Of a stretch of 64,000 nucleotides of DNA, positions 34,387-46,070 are shown piece by piece; the stretch's first letter is position 1, and the number at the start of each line of letters is the position of its first letter. The notes beneath the pieces are model-generated. The model worked only from the letters and a program-made list of their open reading frames with translations, was not told the DNA's origin and searched no databases. The DNA is from Chinchilla lanigera (lineage: Eukaryota > Chordata > Mammalia > Rodentia > Chinchillidae): positions 3,090,770-3,154,769 of the forward strand of contig NW_004955517.1 in NCBI RefSeq assembly GCF_000276665.1, written 5' to 3'. A program made the position numbers and the translations under genes.

Positions 34387-34450
34387 TTCATCAGACGTAT
34401 GTGCGTACTAGCTCACATACTAGTTCATTAGACGTATTGAGTACTAGCAG
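34387..34450 (+). repeat. Two-unit 37-bp imperfect tandem repeat
   Basis: TTCATCAGACGTAT at 34,387 recurs as TTCATTAGACGTAT at 34,424, each followed by a GTACTAGC-like segment. It lies 85 bp from the gap, so assembly error is possible. Confidence 0.7.
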
Positions 34451-34455
34451 TGCAG

Positions 34456-34714
34456 GTAAAACCTCTCCATCAAAGTATTGCCGCAAACAGACACACGGCC
34501 ATCCCAGTCACTCCTGCATTTCCGTTGCCTTCATCCCTCAGTCACCAGGGATTCTGGAGTCCCTGTTTGCCTGTTCCTTTCTCCCTGTTCTCATCGTCAC
34601 CTCTCTGTCTATTTCTTCATGGCACCACTCAGCTGGCCTTCCCACATGTCCCCCCCAGGAAGTAGGGCCCAGAGTGTCTGAGGCCAAGCCCCGTGGGTGT
34701 GATCCTTCAGGCCC
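34456..34714. other. Unassigned stretch with three overlapping ORFs
   Basis: Pyrimidine-rich; ORFs of 67-128 codons in all plus frames reflect low stop density. Confidence 0.4.
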
Positions 34715-34830
34715 AGCATTGTGAGACCCTTAGGCCTTGAGCCTGAAGGCAGAGACCACATCCTTCCTCTCTGTCTCACATAGCCCTCAGCATCAAATGT
34801 TTGAATGAATGAGTGAATCTGAATAAAGCA
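34715..34830 (+). mobile_element. L2 LINE 3' end
   Basis: 'gagcctgaaggcagagaccacatccttcctctctgtctcacatagccc' ending 'tgtttgaatgaatgagtgaa', the usual L2 3' end. Confidence 0.7.
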
Positions 34831-35394
34831 AGCATCCAGGGAAGAGTAGGCTATATCTAGGTCTTACTCCTTCCCCAAACCCCCTCACTCAACCAAACCT
34901 GTGCCCTGAGACAGAGCCCACAGGTGTGAGCCTCAGGTACTAATGGGAGAACAGATGGCCAGCAGGTGTTCTTCACGTATCACTTTGCCCCTGGGCTTTC
35001 AAAGCCTCCCACGGGTCTCTGAGGTAGGAAGCAATCACTCTACTTGAGTAAATCAAGACCCCACGGGACAGAAAGAAGAGCCATAAGTCACACCCACATT
35101 GGGTGGCAGTGCCCGAGTAACTGCTTCTGACAGCATCAGGGGTCCGAGGAAGATGCATCTGAGCGGGTGTCACACACTAGAAACTGGGTTTGCAGTGTCA
35201 CCTGCACAGGACATGCTTCGGTGGGCCGTGGTCCTGGGTCCCTCTCAGAGGGGATTCCAGAAGTCTCAGAAGAGACTTTCCAGAAGAGAAAGTGTGACGG
35301 ATATTGAAAGCAAAAACAAGCAGCAGGCCTGGCTCCATCACTGAGTGGCTTCACCTCTCCAGTTCCCTCTCTGCTCATATGTGAAATAATAGCA
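34831..35394. other. Unassigned stretch with MIR scrap
   Basis: 'ggctccatcactgagtggcttcacctctccagttccc' at 35,330-35,370 resembles MIR. Nothing else recognised. Confidence 0.4.
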
Positions 35395-35620
35395 AACAGT
35401 TTTGAGAATTTATTGTATGAGACAATCTGCTGAGTGCTTTACATACTTCCTGTCTCTGGGCCATTGCAGTAGAGGTGGCTGATGCTACCGTGTGCTTTTG
35501 GAAAAAAGGACACTAAGGATCAAAATAGGTAACCTATCCAAGACCCCATATCTACTGAGGGGGTGAGTCAAGAATTGAACTCATGTGTCTGTGTCTCCAA
35601 AGCCTATGAGCTTATTTATC
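35395..35620 (-). mobile_element. MIR SINE, reverse
   Basis: 'gagaatttattgtatgagacaatctgctgagtgctttacatac', 'aggtaacctatccaagacccc', 'gggtgagtcaagaattgaactcatgtg' follow reverse MIR end to end. Confidence 0.8.
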
Positions 35621-35624
35621 CCTC

Positions 35625-35725
35625 TCTGTCTCTCAGGTTGCTCATATGGACTGAATGAGATAACCTGCAATAAGTGTTATAAACTCTGAAGCACTGTACA
35701 CAGATCAAGTATTATTATAAAAGGT
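35625..35725 (+). mobile_element. MIR SINE 3' fragment
   Basis: 'gttgctcatatggactgaatgagataacctgcaataag' and 'gaagcactgtacacagatcaagtattattat'. It lies tail-to-tail with the previous copy. Confidence 0.6.
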
Positions 35726-37999
35726 CAGTGTTCACATTCCAGGATACCGTGAGAGAAGCCCTGGCAAGGTGATGGGTCAGAACACCCTTACATGCAAGTA
35801 GCTCTGTTCTGGTCAGCCACCATGTGTTCCTTGATCAGTGAAGCTACCCCTGTGGACCATGAAGGGGACAGAGAGGTGAGGTGCGGCCCCTGGCTTGCAG
35901 GGCAGCACTCATGGGTACAGTTGTTCTGCTCAGGTCTCCATCTTCCTCTTCTTACCACAGAACACGTTCCCTGTCACAAACAGAGATCTTACCCCCATCT
36001 CCCTGTTGTTTGGGTTAGGGCTCAGTAAATGGATTGGCCGTATCTGCCAACAGCCCTCCTCCTGCTGGGTTACCTACCTTCTAAGCGAGCCTGTGACCTT
36101 GCCAGCAGGCTGCAGGGGCTCCCTCAGCAGTTGCCCTGTCCCAGCCAAGGGACAGAAGCCAGCCTGCTTATCTGAACACAGAGTATCTAATATAAGAGAT
36201 TGTTTGCTTTTGTAAGGCTGTTGACCAGGTGACCACAAAGGTAGGAAGAGAACTTTAAGATAAATAGGTTGCAGCTACAGGAAGCAGCCACCATTCCTCA
36301 GAGTGGAAGGAGTAAAAGGAATGGGTTGGAATCATTCAAATTTAGAAACCTGAGACAGGGCAGGGCCCTCTGAGGCTGGCATCCAGACCCTGGAGAAGGG
36401 TGGCTGGCATTCTGAGGGAGGTCGCAATGCGGTGGGTTCTGAACATGTTGGAAACTGGACTTTGCTGGTGGTGAGGGAAGGCGCTGCTGTTGGGGAGGAT
36501 ACGCACAGGTAGAAGCAAGACCTCCTCCCTCTTTCGCTCTGCAGCCTCTCCCAGCACCCCCATCCGCAGAGCTCATCGAGGAGCAGTTGTAAAGCAGTTG
36601 TAAACCATAGGTGGTTTTGAGGACTCCCAGCTGGTGCATCACAAGGCTGAAAGTGAAGGATGAGTTTGTAGCTGAGAGAGAGAGAGCAACTTAATACATG
36701 GCCCAACTCCCTTTTGGCTACCGAGTGTCCAAATGAACTCTTCTATTCCTATTTAATTTGCACATAACCAGGAGAGGACTCTGTTTCCAAATCACAAGAT
36801 GCAGCTATTCTTCATAGCAACAAAGACATTCCCTCTCTTGCTGGAAAGTGAAGGAATGCAAAATTCCAGAGACCACAGAGATATCTGTCTCTGTGCTATA
36901 AACTGCTTTTAAAATTCATCACAGTCACCTCTGAGTTGTTTGTCATCGAAAGATTAAACTATAAATTTAACCTCCAAAAACAGACGTGTAAAATAAATGA
37001 GAGGAAAAACTAAGACCTAGAAATTAACAGAGCTCAGATGTATAGGATGGGAAGATGACACTTTTATCAGCAGCTTACTAGGCGTAACAGTGAGAGGAGA
37101 CTTTTACCCCGTTACGCTTGACTCCTGGACCCAGGAGTACTGGTGCCTCAGAAAACAGCACGATTCAGTTTTCCAGTTGAAAACATCTGCATGCTGTTTT
37201 ACAGACCCCTTCTTTTCTGAGGTGCTGTCCCCTAACCAGCTACATACCTGAGCCCTCAGTAAACCACTCCACCTCTAAATGAGAAGAGTTTGTCCTGAAT
37301 GGCAGGGTGAGACCTATTGACTCTGAGGCAGGAGACCCCTGCTGCTTTCTGCTCTGTGCCATGAGTTCGCAGGTCAGACGTGCAGCCGTGCCAGAGGTCC
37401 TGTCTGAAGATCCGGTCTCTGTGAGTCCTTGAAGAGTAGTGTTGCCAAATGCAATTGTGGGTCAAGAAGGCAAATGACATCCAGACTATTCCCATTAGGA
37501 CTAACCTCTGTCCTCCCAGTGATGGAAAGGGACTAGGGGAATCAGCCCGCCACCAGCAGCTTAGTGGCATCTCCCACAGGACATGAGGTCACACAACGAC
37601 TTGATGTTGGTCTGTCTGGTGTGAGAATAGATGCTCAGCAGTAGCTCTGGCAGGTCAGCCATGCTGAGAGGATACCCATGTCAAACCCATTCGGAGCTTC
37701 TCTCTGCACCGTCCCTGCCACGTGGTACATGAGCCCAAGGAGCAGGCCCTGAGGTGGCCGGGGGAGCACTGCCTGATGTGAACGGAGCAAGTCATTAGGT
37801 CACGTGACTCGTGAGAGGGCCTGCTCCTATAGCTGCCCTTTCTTGGGCCATGACATGAAACATGAACGAAATGTGTTCAAACTAATGACATAAACTTAGA
37901 GGGGAGGGTTATAAACTGGCCGATGATGAAATTCCAAGGTTCTATTGTTAGCTCATCCTAGTGATAAAAGTGGAAGAAAATGGAATTTTCGTATTTTTT
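35726..37999. other. Unassigned non-coding stretch
   Basis: No gene or named repeat. Minus-strand ORFs of 73-124 codons at 36,298-36,706 overlap in three frames in a GC-rich part and have no domain. Confidence 0.4.
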
Positions 38000-38560
38000 T
38001 CATTCATTTATTCATGAAATATGTGTTTAGAATCTGCACCATGCCCACCATGGTGCTGGGCCTTGCCAACACACTTAATGCCTGTGACAGGTATGGTCTC
38101 TGTCCTGGCAGCGTGTGGCCTCTAACCCCCAACGAGCAACAGAAAACAAAAACGTGGACAAAACAGACACAGAATATTGTCAGGGCCTCATCAGAAGGGC
38201 CACGAAGACAGTGAAGAGGTTGATGTGAAAAGGAGCAGCCGGGTCATGGGTAACCAGCACTGCAGTAAAGCGGTTCTAAAGAACCTCGCTCAGGAGGGGA
38301 CTTAGACAGAGGCCTGAAGCATTGGGAGGAGCCAGGACAGAGATAGGATTGAGTGTCTCTGATAGGGAAGAGAATGGTAGTTGGTCTAAGACTGGCAACT
38401 GCTTGATGTTTACAAAGAAAAAAGAAAGGAAGCAGAAGTTGAGTGAGCAGGAGAGCAACTTGAGTGAAGAGCTGCTGTTAGGTCAGGGGAGATCAAGCAT
38501 CAACTGAGCAGCAAATAAGAGGACGGGTGGATTTAAGTGTGGGCGTGACATGGCGTCTTT
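38000..38560 (+). repeat. Ancient mammalian interspersed repeat, unnamed
   Basis: 'attcatttattcatgaaatatgtgtt', 'ccaccatggtgctgggccttg', 'acagaggcctgaagcattgggaggagcc' fit the same family as at 17.3 kb, same orientation. Confidence 0.5.
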
Positions 38561-38638
38561 TACATAATGCTGTCACCTCTTTACAATTTAGCCTATAAGT
38601 GCAGTGCCATCCTAGCTTAAAAATACCAAAATATCTGT

Positions 38639-38771
38639 TGGAAGAGAGGAAGGGAGGGAGGGAGGGAGGGAGGGAGGGAGAAAAAAGGAAGGAAGTTAGG
38701 CAGGGAGGGAGGGAGGCAGGGAAGAAGAAAGAAGGGAGGCGAGAAGGAAGGAGGGAGGGCAGAAGGAAGGA
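38639..38771. repeat. Purine-rich simple repeat (GGGA/GGAA)
   Basis: Over 130 bp almost entirely purine on the plus strand with a (GGGA)n core at 38,651-38,680. The ORFs across it are compositional. Confidence 0.9.
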
Positions 38772-39528
38772 CCTCCCCGAGCTTTTATGAATACTGTGTT
38801 CTAGGAGGCGAGTGTCCAAGCAGAGCAGCCGGACAGGAAGCGCTTGGACCCATCCTCATGAGCAACCACGGTGGCACTAGGGTGGTGACAAAGAGAAATG
38901 AAAGGAATGACATCCTTCAGAACATAGTTGCAAAACCTCATGTGTGTTTCCAGAGAGGCAACAGGATACAGACTATGCACACCAACCATTTCCAGAAGCC
39001 TAGAACAATATACAGGGTTCTCCCCCACTCCCTGCGGGGGTTCAACTCGAATCAAAGAGTAGTTGTAACGGGCACTTTTGAGGCTTAGTGGGAAAGAGGG
39101 CTGAGACAAATTAGGACTGTCTGCTGCAGTGCAGGAAAAGCTACGGTAGTAAGTGTGCCAAGTTTTTTTCCTTCTCTGGATCACACAGTTCCTTTGCCCT
39201 TGGGCCTGGCACTATTCCCTAGAAATTCTGGTCCAAAGTTTTGGGGTAAGCTCTGGATGTCTACAACTATTTTTCTAAAACTTGAGGCAATTCTGATACA
39301 GACAAAGTTTGCGAAACTGATCTAAAATGCTGCCAGCCGTATTTTAGGAGGTACAGACGGCACTGACAGGTTTTGAAAAGACAGTGGCAGTATTTAAAAT
39401 TTCAGGTGATGGAGGCAAAGTGACAGGCAGTGTTTATTAAAGAAAATTATATGCATCTGGAGTTACACACATATTCCAGAAGAAAAGACCACATTATTAA
39501 AAGGATCATAGTAGCTTCCCTCACTCTC
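38772..39528. other. Unassigned non-coding stretch
   Basis: A 127-codon minus ORF at 38,801-39,184 shows no domain. No repeat called. Confidence 0.4.
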
Positions 39529-39847
39529 TGTATTAGTTAGCTTTCTGTCACTCTGAAAAAATGCCTGAGACAAAAAACTTATAGAGAGGAATGGTTTGTT
39601 TGATTTCAGTTTCAAAAGGTTCGGTCCATGGTCTCTGACCCTGTTGCTTTGGCCTGTGGTGGGACAGGACATCCTTGTGGGAATACGTGGCAGAAAGGCC
39701 CATTTATATGAAAGAAACAGGAAGAAGTAGAGTGCCCTTCCAGGGCACTATAATGGTATAGCGCCGTTATGATCCAAGCACCTTCCAAAACACCCACCTC
39801 TGAGCACGTGAGACTTTGAGGGGACATTCTAGATCTAAACTGTAGCA
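39529..39847 (-). mobile_element. MaLR-type solo LTR
   Basis: Runs TG...CA: 'tgtattagttagctttctgtcactctg' to 'agatctaaactgtagca'. Antisense landmarks: 'cctgagacaaaaaacttatagagaggaa', 'ggtccatggtctctgaccctgttgctttggcctgtgg', 'gaggggacattctagatctaaac'. Length about 319 bp. No exact target duplication seen. Confidence 0.8.
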
Positions 39848-39994
39848 AAGTCCACCTTCAAAGGTTTTCACCACTTCCCAAATAACACCACACACTGGGG
39901 AATACTTCCCAATCTAAGCAGTACTTTGATCTAAGGACCTCCAAGATAGGAAGTGCCGTTGCTAACTGCTATGGACAGACTCTCCTTTTTTAGA
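39848..39994. other. Unassigned short stretch
   Basis: Nothing recognised. Confidence 0.4.
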
Positions 39995-40610
39995 AATAGA
40001 ATTTATTTTTAGAACACTTTATGTTCCTACAAAAATTAAGCAGAATGTATGGAACTTCCCTATATACACCTTGTGCCTACACTTGCACACTTCCCCTCAC
40101 CCAGCGATACACCTGTTATAACTGATTAGCTGACACTGGTATTATCATCACCCAAAGCCCATCTTTGGCTTTCATGGTTACGCTCGGCGTTGTACATCCT
40201 GTACATTGGTAAAAATGTAATACGAGATATATTCAAAATTATAGACTCATATAGTGGAGTTTCACTGCCCTAGATATTCTTGATGCCGTTCATCCCTTTC
40301 CCCTTGCTAGCCCTGGCAACCACGGGTCTTTGCACTGTCTCCATGGCTTTCCCTTCAGAGTGTCACGGCGTATGCAGGCTGTTCAGAGTGTCTTTTTTTC
40401 ACTTCACACTAATGCATTTAAGTCTCCACCATATCCTTTCACAACTTGATAGCTCATTTCATTTTAGTGCTAAATAATATTTTATTGTGTGGACGTTTGT
40501 TTATCCATTCATTTATGAAAGACGTCTTGGTTGCTTCTAAGTTTTGACAATTATGAATAAAGTTGCTGTAAATTTCTATGTGAAAATTTTTATGTGGACA
40601 CAGCTGTTGG
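39995..40610 (-). mobile_element. L1M-type ORF2/3' fragment, antisense
   Basis: 'cttgctagccctggcaaccacgggtctttgcactgtctccatggc', 'cacaacttgatagctcatttcattttagtgctaaataatatt', 'ttgtttatccattcattta', 'acgtcttggttgcttctaagttttgacaattatgaataaagttgct' follow old L1 in antisense. Confidence 0.9.
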
Positions 40611-40706
40611 CTGCTGTGGGTGAATTACCGAGGAAGGGAAAGAATTTCTGAGATGTGCTTGTGAATGTACCTTTAAGAATTTCTGTGACTAGGTAGGTAA
40701 GTGTTT

Positions 40707-40731
40707 CTCCCTCTCTCTGTCTCTGTCTGTC

Positions 40732-40765
<34 letters not shown>

Positions 40766-40766
40766 C
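40707..40766. repeat. (TCTG)n/(TC)n microsatellite
   Basis: Alternating CTCT and CTGT units, with an uninterrupted CTGT block at about 40,731-40,757. Confidence 0.95.
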
Positions 40767-43177
40767 ATGCAGTAATCCAGTTTAATCATTAATTTATGTT
40801 TCTGAGCTACAGACCTAAGATGCAGGACCCAGTAGGCTTGGTGAATACTGAGCAGAATGTAGTGGGCGGAAGTCTGCTTTCCAGGATGCTGCAGTGGGCA
40901 GAGACAGCCCAGGTGCTTCGTTTTAATTTATGCAGAGAAGATGAGAACAGCCCAGGAAGCTGCTGCATTTCATCACTAAGTCAAGCACTGGCTTCCCCTG
41001 TGGCCTTGGAAAGTTATTTAGTGTCTGGGTTGCAGCCTCCCAGCCCGTAAAGGAAAAAGCTTGTTGTTCACCTTGAAGAAATTTTAAAAGGGAGAAGATG
41101 TGAAGTTCTGTGTGGTTGCTATGCTGGCACTGAAGGCATCTTTCTATATTATATCATTCTCCCACGTGCTGAGCACCTCACCGTGTGTTAGGTCCTCTCC
41201 CCTACAACTGTATCACAAAGCGCAGATCCTGGCCCAGCTCCTAAAGAGACAACAGAAGGGTATCTTAAAGGAAGATTTGTGATATCGGTGTTAATCTTGT
41301 TATTTTCCAAATAATGTTTGAAGTTCATCACACAAACTCCAGTTCACTCATCCTCAACGTGTTATCCGTAAAACTCACTGACAGGGCCTCCTTAAATAGG
41401 TATACAGGCAAATGTGGATCTGAGAGAAAGCTGTTTAAACCGATCTCAATCCACGTAACAGCAGCATTTTCAGAAGAAACACTCGAGTAGTTAAACCTGG
41501 AACAGAACAGCTGTGACGGTGGCGGCCGCAGACACTTGTGCAGTGTCCCGACTGATGACCCCACTCCAGTTCACTCTGTCCTTGCACTCCGCTGCTTGCA
41601 GTTAAGGAAGCTCTCTCCCCAGGAGAACGTCTGATGGGCTTTATTGAGTCAGATGCCCCTGTTAGGCTGGGCAGGACCCCAGGGGCGGGGGAAGGAAGTC
41701 GCCCTTGTCTGACATGGCTGAGGTATCAGAGCACAGTGGAGGCTGTGCGTGAACAGCACTAAGCAGAGCACCAGGACCCAAGGAGAGGATCCTCAAAGAT
41801 GCCAAAACCCAGCCAACCTGAGTGTCGTGTGGGCTGTGACCGTGGCTTGAGGAGGGCAAGCGAGGGGGGGGCAAAGACAAACCATCACACAGCCCAAACA
41901 AGCTTCTTCACCTTAAAAATGTCACGGGGCAGTGGCTGATTTCAGCTGTCCCTCATGACCGTGAGAGTGACTGATTATTCTCTGTAATCACAACAGACGA
42001 CTTAAACCAGTAAACACAGCCCCTGTCATTTCTTCTCCACACTCACTTCTCCTCTCCTCTCGTACCCAGAGCCCTAGTGATTAAGATTTGTCTTATTTAA
42101 TATGTTCATTAAGGTAGATTACACCAGGCCCCCTGGAGTCCACAGTGTGGCCACAGCGCTGCCCCGAAGGCCACACCCTTTGACTTCAGCCTTCCCTCCT
42201 CCTCATTCCCATCATGCTTTGCTCCCCTGTTTCCCTCCTTTCCTCTGGCTGCTCCTTCCCTCGCTCTGCCATGGTCTCCATATGGCTTCTGAATGTGGCT
42301 CTTCTGTGGTCCTCATGTAGACGTCTTCCTTGTCCCCCCACAGCCCCCATAGTCTCGTGTCCTACATTCCAACTTTTCAACTAGCCAATTCCTACCTCCC
42401 TGCTCCTTGCTTCAGTCTCTCCATTATACCCTAACCTCATATTCCCAGTTAATTTGCCCACAGCCTTGACTCAGCACATCCCAGAGGAGCTCATGGTTCA
42501 CCTCAACACACCATGGCTCCTTCTTCTGGTTTCCCAATTTCTGATGTCGTACACTCAGGAAGCCAGAATTAAGAAACCTCCACATGCTGCCTCCTCCTCC
42601 TACCTGAGCCACGCTGAGTCCACTGCCACTGCTGCACCCCTGGTTCACACTCTGTGACCTGTCTCCCAAGGACTGCAGTCACTGCTCACTCACTCTCTCT
42701 CTCTGGGTTTCTTCCACCTCCTCTGCCTGCTCTGCTTCCTCCTGCCCAAACTGAGGTACAACTTTGAGGATGGCACTTCCTGTCCTGAAAGCTTTTAGTT
42801 TTCTCCAGTAAGGGAGAGAATTCCAATTAATTCTAAGAATTCTAATTAATAGAATTAACAGAAAAGTGTGAAGTGAGCTTATTTTAAAGGAAAAGAAACA
42901 TATTTTTCATGACCACAACATAAGAACAAGACACAAGTACGAACCGATATCTTCTTGGACATTATGATTCTCGGCGTAAAAAAAAGTTGACTGTAAATTC
43001 AACGTTGTTCCTCCATGTGTTGTTAAGACATTACAACTGGTGGAAACTGTAGTGAACTGGAGAATAAATACTTCACCTGACAGGGGCAGTAGGGGATTGA
43101 GAGAGGAAGCTGTGACTCAGTCCCAGCTCCAGCGTCACTGACTCACTGACAAATTTCCCAGAATGTCAAAAGAAGCC
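40767..43177. other. Unassigned non-coding stretch
   Basis: A MIR-like scrap lies near 40,985-41,050 ('cactggcttcccctgtggccttggaaagttatttag'). The section 42,160-42,740 is pyrimidine-rich. No gene recognised. Confidence 0.4.
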
Positions 43178-43243
43178 AAAATTATAGATAGATAGGTGAT
43201 GATGATGATTGATTGATTGATAGATAGATGATAAATAGATAAC
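43178..43243. repeat. (GATA)n/(GATT)n/(GAT)n microsatellite
   Basis: Mixed GATA, GAT and GATT units, interrupted. Confidence 0.9.
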
Positions 43244-43249
43244 AGGTAG

Positions 43250-43420
43250 AAGACAGATCTACCTCTTAGTCCCCTTCCCATATGTAAGTGATCTCTCTCT
43301 GTTTCCTTTCATCAGAATTTTATTTTGCCTTTTAATTTTGCATTGGCTCACTCACATGAGAGAATCATACAGCATTTAGCTTGAGTGTCTGGTTTAGTTC
43401 ACTTAGGTGGAGGGAGCAGA
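43250..43420 (-). mobile_element. L1 3' fragment, antisense
   Basis: 'ctcactcacatgagagaatcatacagcatttagcttgagtgtctggtttagttcactta' is the antisense of the L1 ORF2 end. Confidence 0.65.
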
Positions 43421-43834
43421 GTGGGACAGGGGATGGATGTAAAATGGTTTAAGATGGGTCATATTCATGTGCCAGCTTCCCACAGTGAAGGCAATGGTAC
43501 GCTGCAAAGAAGAACTGAAACACGGTAAGAATAACGATGAAGTGAGGAAAGGAGCTCTAGAGATGGAGGAAGGAGGTGTGCGGGAAAGGAAAGGGGATTA
43601 AAAAGAATCCAGATGTGTTAAGTCTATGTACCAACTCCCTAAGATGAATGTAAACAGCATATACTGCAAACATGTACTAAGATAAAAAAAGAACCTAAGG
43701 GTGAATAACATGGGGTTCATGCTACAATTCTAATTTTTTGGATGTTTGAAATTTTTTATGGAAACGGTTCTTCACTCCAAACATGACATACATGGTACCT
43801 GTTTGGAAGTCTGGTCTGGAGCAGGTTCAGTTCT
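43421..43834. other. Unassigned stretch
   Basis: Purine-rich, possibly L1 3'-UTR-like. Not assignable. Confidence 0.35.
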
Positions 43835-44045
43835 CTTCCCAACTAAAATGCCCATTGCTCCGTTTGTTTTGCCCTCTACCCGAGCCAGAGTACTGATGGC
43901 CCTTCTACACTGTTGGCTTCCCTCCACCTTATTTTGCCCGTGTTGTTTCCTCCGGCTGGAATGCCCCCCGCCTCAGCTCCCATTGCCACCTTGGGAGGTC
44001 TTCTCCACCCTCCCCTCTTAGGAGCTACTTCTTTCTAGAAACTTC
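43835..44045 (+). mobile_element. L2 LINE 3' region
   Basis: 'ccgtgttgtttcctccggctggaatgccccccgcctc' and 'cccattgccaccttgggaggtcttctcc' match L2 ('tgttccctctgcctggaatgcccttcc'). Confidence 0.65.
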
Positions 44046-45124
44046 CCCATTATTAGAAGGGAAATATGACTTCTGGAAAGGATCACTCAAGAAGCTACAA
44101 ATCGATTAATCAACCAGAAGTGAGAGCCTAAGGGTTTGAAAGATTAGGGCAAGGGTCCAGTCAATTTGGGAGATTTGGCAGAAAAAAATAATGTCAAGTG
44201 TATTGTGCCCAAAGGGTTACAAATGCATCATCTAGATACAAATTGATATTTTTATGTTCTACTATCCCCCCTCGAGGGTGATGGAGAAGTGACTCCATCT
44301 TACACAGCCGTGACTGACTGATCACTCGGGGAGCCCTAAGGCACTGCATTCAAGCTCTTGGCTGGAACCCTCCCTGTATTTCTGGACATCAGTTTCCTTG
44401 TTCCATATTTATACAACAGTTGGAGGTCATTATCTCAATATGACATTTGATTCTCTTGGCATTCTCTCCTAGTTATGTTTATGTTGTGATTTTGAATTTC
44501 ACTGTGTACAATCTCTTCAGATTCATATCTCCTATTATGAGGAAATGTTTATAAGCCACCTAGGGTAATAGCAGAAAATATGGAATAGAAAAATACATTT
44601 TTTTCAGCTCAGGTGTGGAATGGAAAGCTAACTGTGCTGTTTTGCCTAAAGAAAATTCTCTATGGCTTGAACTAAATCAAATGTCAGCCCCTTCCTATAT
44701 TCAAGATGTATTCATTCTTAGAACTAGGAAGTTTTTCTACAAATAAATATCACTAATACGCTGGAAATCTGTCAAATCACAGCCTAATAACAGAGGAAAT
44801 CAAAAGAACCATCATTCATCACAATATTATTCTTATTCCCTGGGAAGATTTTCTTTCTGGAATTTGTCTGGAGAAAACTGCAAACACTGGCAACTCGCTT
44901 TCTTCTCTTCTCCTCTCCCTTCCTTATGTCCCACTGCCATCCCAGACCTCCCTGGGTAGAGGGTTAGTGTTCTTCACCCCTTGTGCTTCTCAGGCATTCT
45001 GAGGGGTTTGTGATCCAGTGTAGGGGTTGTTTGCAAAAAGGGAGAGCAAGGTGACCTGGAGCCTCTGAGTGTGGCAAGCTGTAACATATCAACCCCAGAA
45101 AAGCCTTTCAAAATCTGAAAGCAT
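44046..45124. other. Unassigned non-coding stretch
   Basis: AT-rich. No gene or repeat called. Confidence 0.4.
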
Positions 45125-45207
45125 GGGCCTGGGGATTTAGCTCAGTGGTACAGCGCCTACCTGGCAAGCACGAGGTCGTGAGTTCAATTCCTGGTACTGG
45201 AAAAAAA
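45125..45207 (+). mobile_element. ID-type SINE with 14-bp exact target duplication
   Basis: 'ggggatttagctcagtggtaca' (A box TAGCTCAGTGG) and 'cgtgagttcaattcctgg' (B box GAGTTCAATTCC), then an A-run. AAATCTGAAAGCAT is repeated exactly at 45,111-45,124 and 45,208-45,221. It looks like the youngest insertion of the window. A true tRNA gene is excluded by the A-tail and duplication. Confidence 0.97.
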
Positions 45208-45339
45208 AAATCTGAAAGCATCCTAAGGTAATAGCAGATGGTGACAAACCAGGAAGATGTTTATAGATGGCAAGACCCAGAACAAAATGAGGCTTAGCAG
45301 AGCTCCACCTGCAGAGCAGATGGAGTACTGAGTGTGGAA

Positions 45340-45560
45340 GCCCAGACCTGAATCTGACTCTGCCTTGCTGTGTGTAGTGGCACATAGTAGGAGCTCCATA
45401 AATACCAGAAGACCTGAATGAGGGTAATAATACAGCAAAGCATCTCTCACTTACTGACCATCACCAGTCAACTCAATAACCACAATAATGCGATTAGGTA
45501 GAGACGTGTAGAGACTGGTATGCCCATTTTAGAGAGGAAGACCTGAAGCTCCCAAGCTCC
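45340..45560. mobile_element. Two MIR fragments
   Basis: Plus-like 3' scrap 'agtggcacatagtaggagctccataaatacc' near 45,380, then a reverse fragment at 45,440-45,560 with 'gcccattttagagaggaagacctgaagctccc'. Confidence 0.5.
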
Positions 45561-45568
45561 AGTTAGTT

Positions 45569-45758
45569 CCGTGGTGCTCAGCGGAGGTGATTTTGCCCCC
45601 AGGTCTCCCTGCGGACATCTGCCAATGTCTTAGAGATATTTTTGCTCATCACAACTGAAGCAGAAGTCCAACTGGCTTCCCCTGGCTAGAAGCTCAGTGT
45701 GTCACTGACAAAGATCCATCCATTCCAAAATATTATTGGTGCTGAAATTGAGAAACTG
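45569..45758 (+). mobile_element. MER20-type hAT-Charlie MITE
   Basis: 'gtggtgctcagcggaggtgattttgcccccaggtctccctgcggacatctgccaatgtcttagagatatttttg' and 'gctgaaattgagaaactg' mark both ends. Same orientation as the copy at 13,152. Confidence 0.85.
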
Positions 45759-45789
45759 ATTAATCAATGGAAATTTTTGGTTACGTCCT

Positions 45790-46070
45790 GATCTCCTTGC
45801 TTCCAAGCATATTCTAACCACAGTGCTGTGCCGACTCCCTGCTCTGATAGGGCTGGGCACTGCACAGAGTGTGCCCTTAATAAGTAGCTGTTGAGTGAAA
45901 GTATAAGAGGATTGGACTAATGATTTATTTGGGGAATTTTTTAACCTTTGCAGGCCTTACTTCCCTCAGCTATAAAATGAGTATGACTTTAGCTCTGCCT
46001 GATCCACACTGCTGACTTCAGATGGAATACTATCTATGAAAGATTTTTGTAAATTGTAAACAAAAAAGTG
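45790..46070 (+). mobile_element. MIR/L2-like fragments
   Basis: 'gtgcccttaataagtagctgttgagtgaa' then 'aacctttgcaggccttacttccctcagctataaaatgagtatgac' fit L2/MIR ends. Confidence 0.5.

Noticed and set aside
39529..39847. Possible intact endogenous retrovirus
   Set aside because: Only a solo MaLR-type LTR is present, with no internal genes next to it.
42795..42860. AT-rich near-palindrome around 'attaattctaagaattctaattaat'
   Set aside because: Low-complexity AAT/TTC sequence; short symmetry is expected by chance.
45125..45207. Possible tRNA gene (A and B boxes, tRNA-like length)
   Set aside because: An A-run and a 14-bp target duplication show it is an ID-type SINE.
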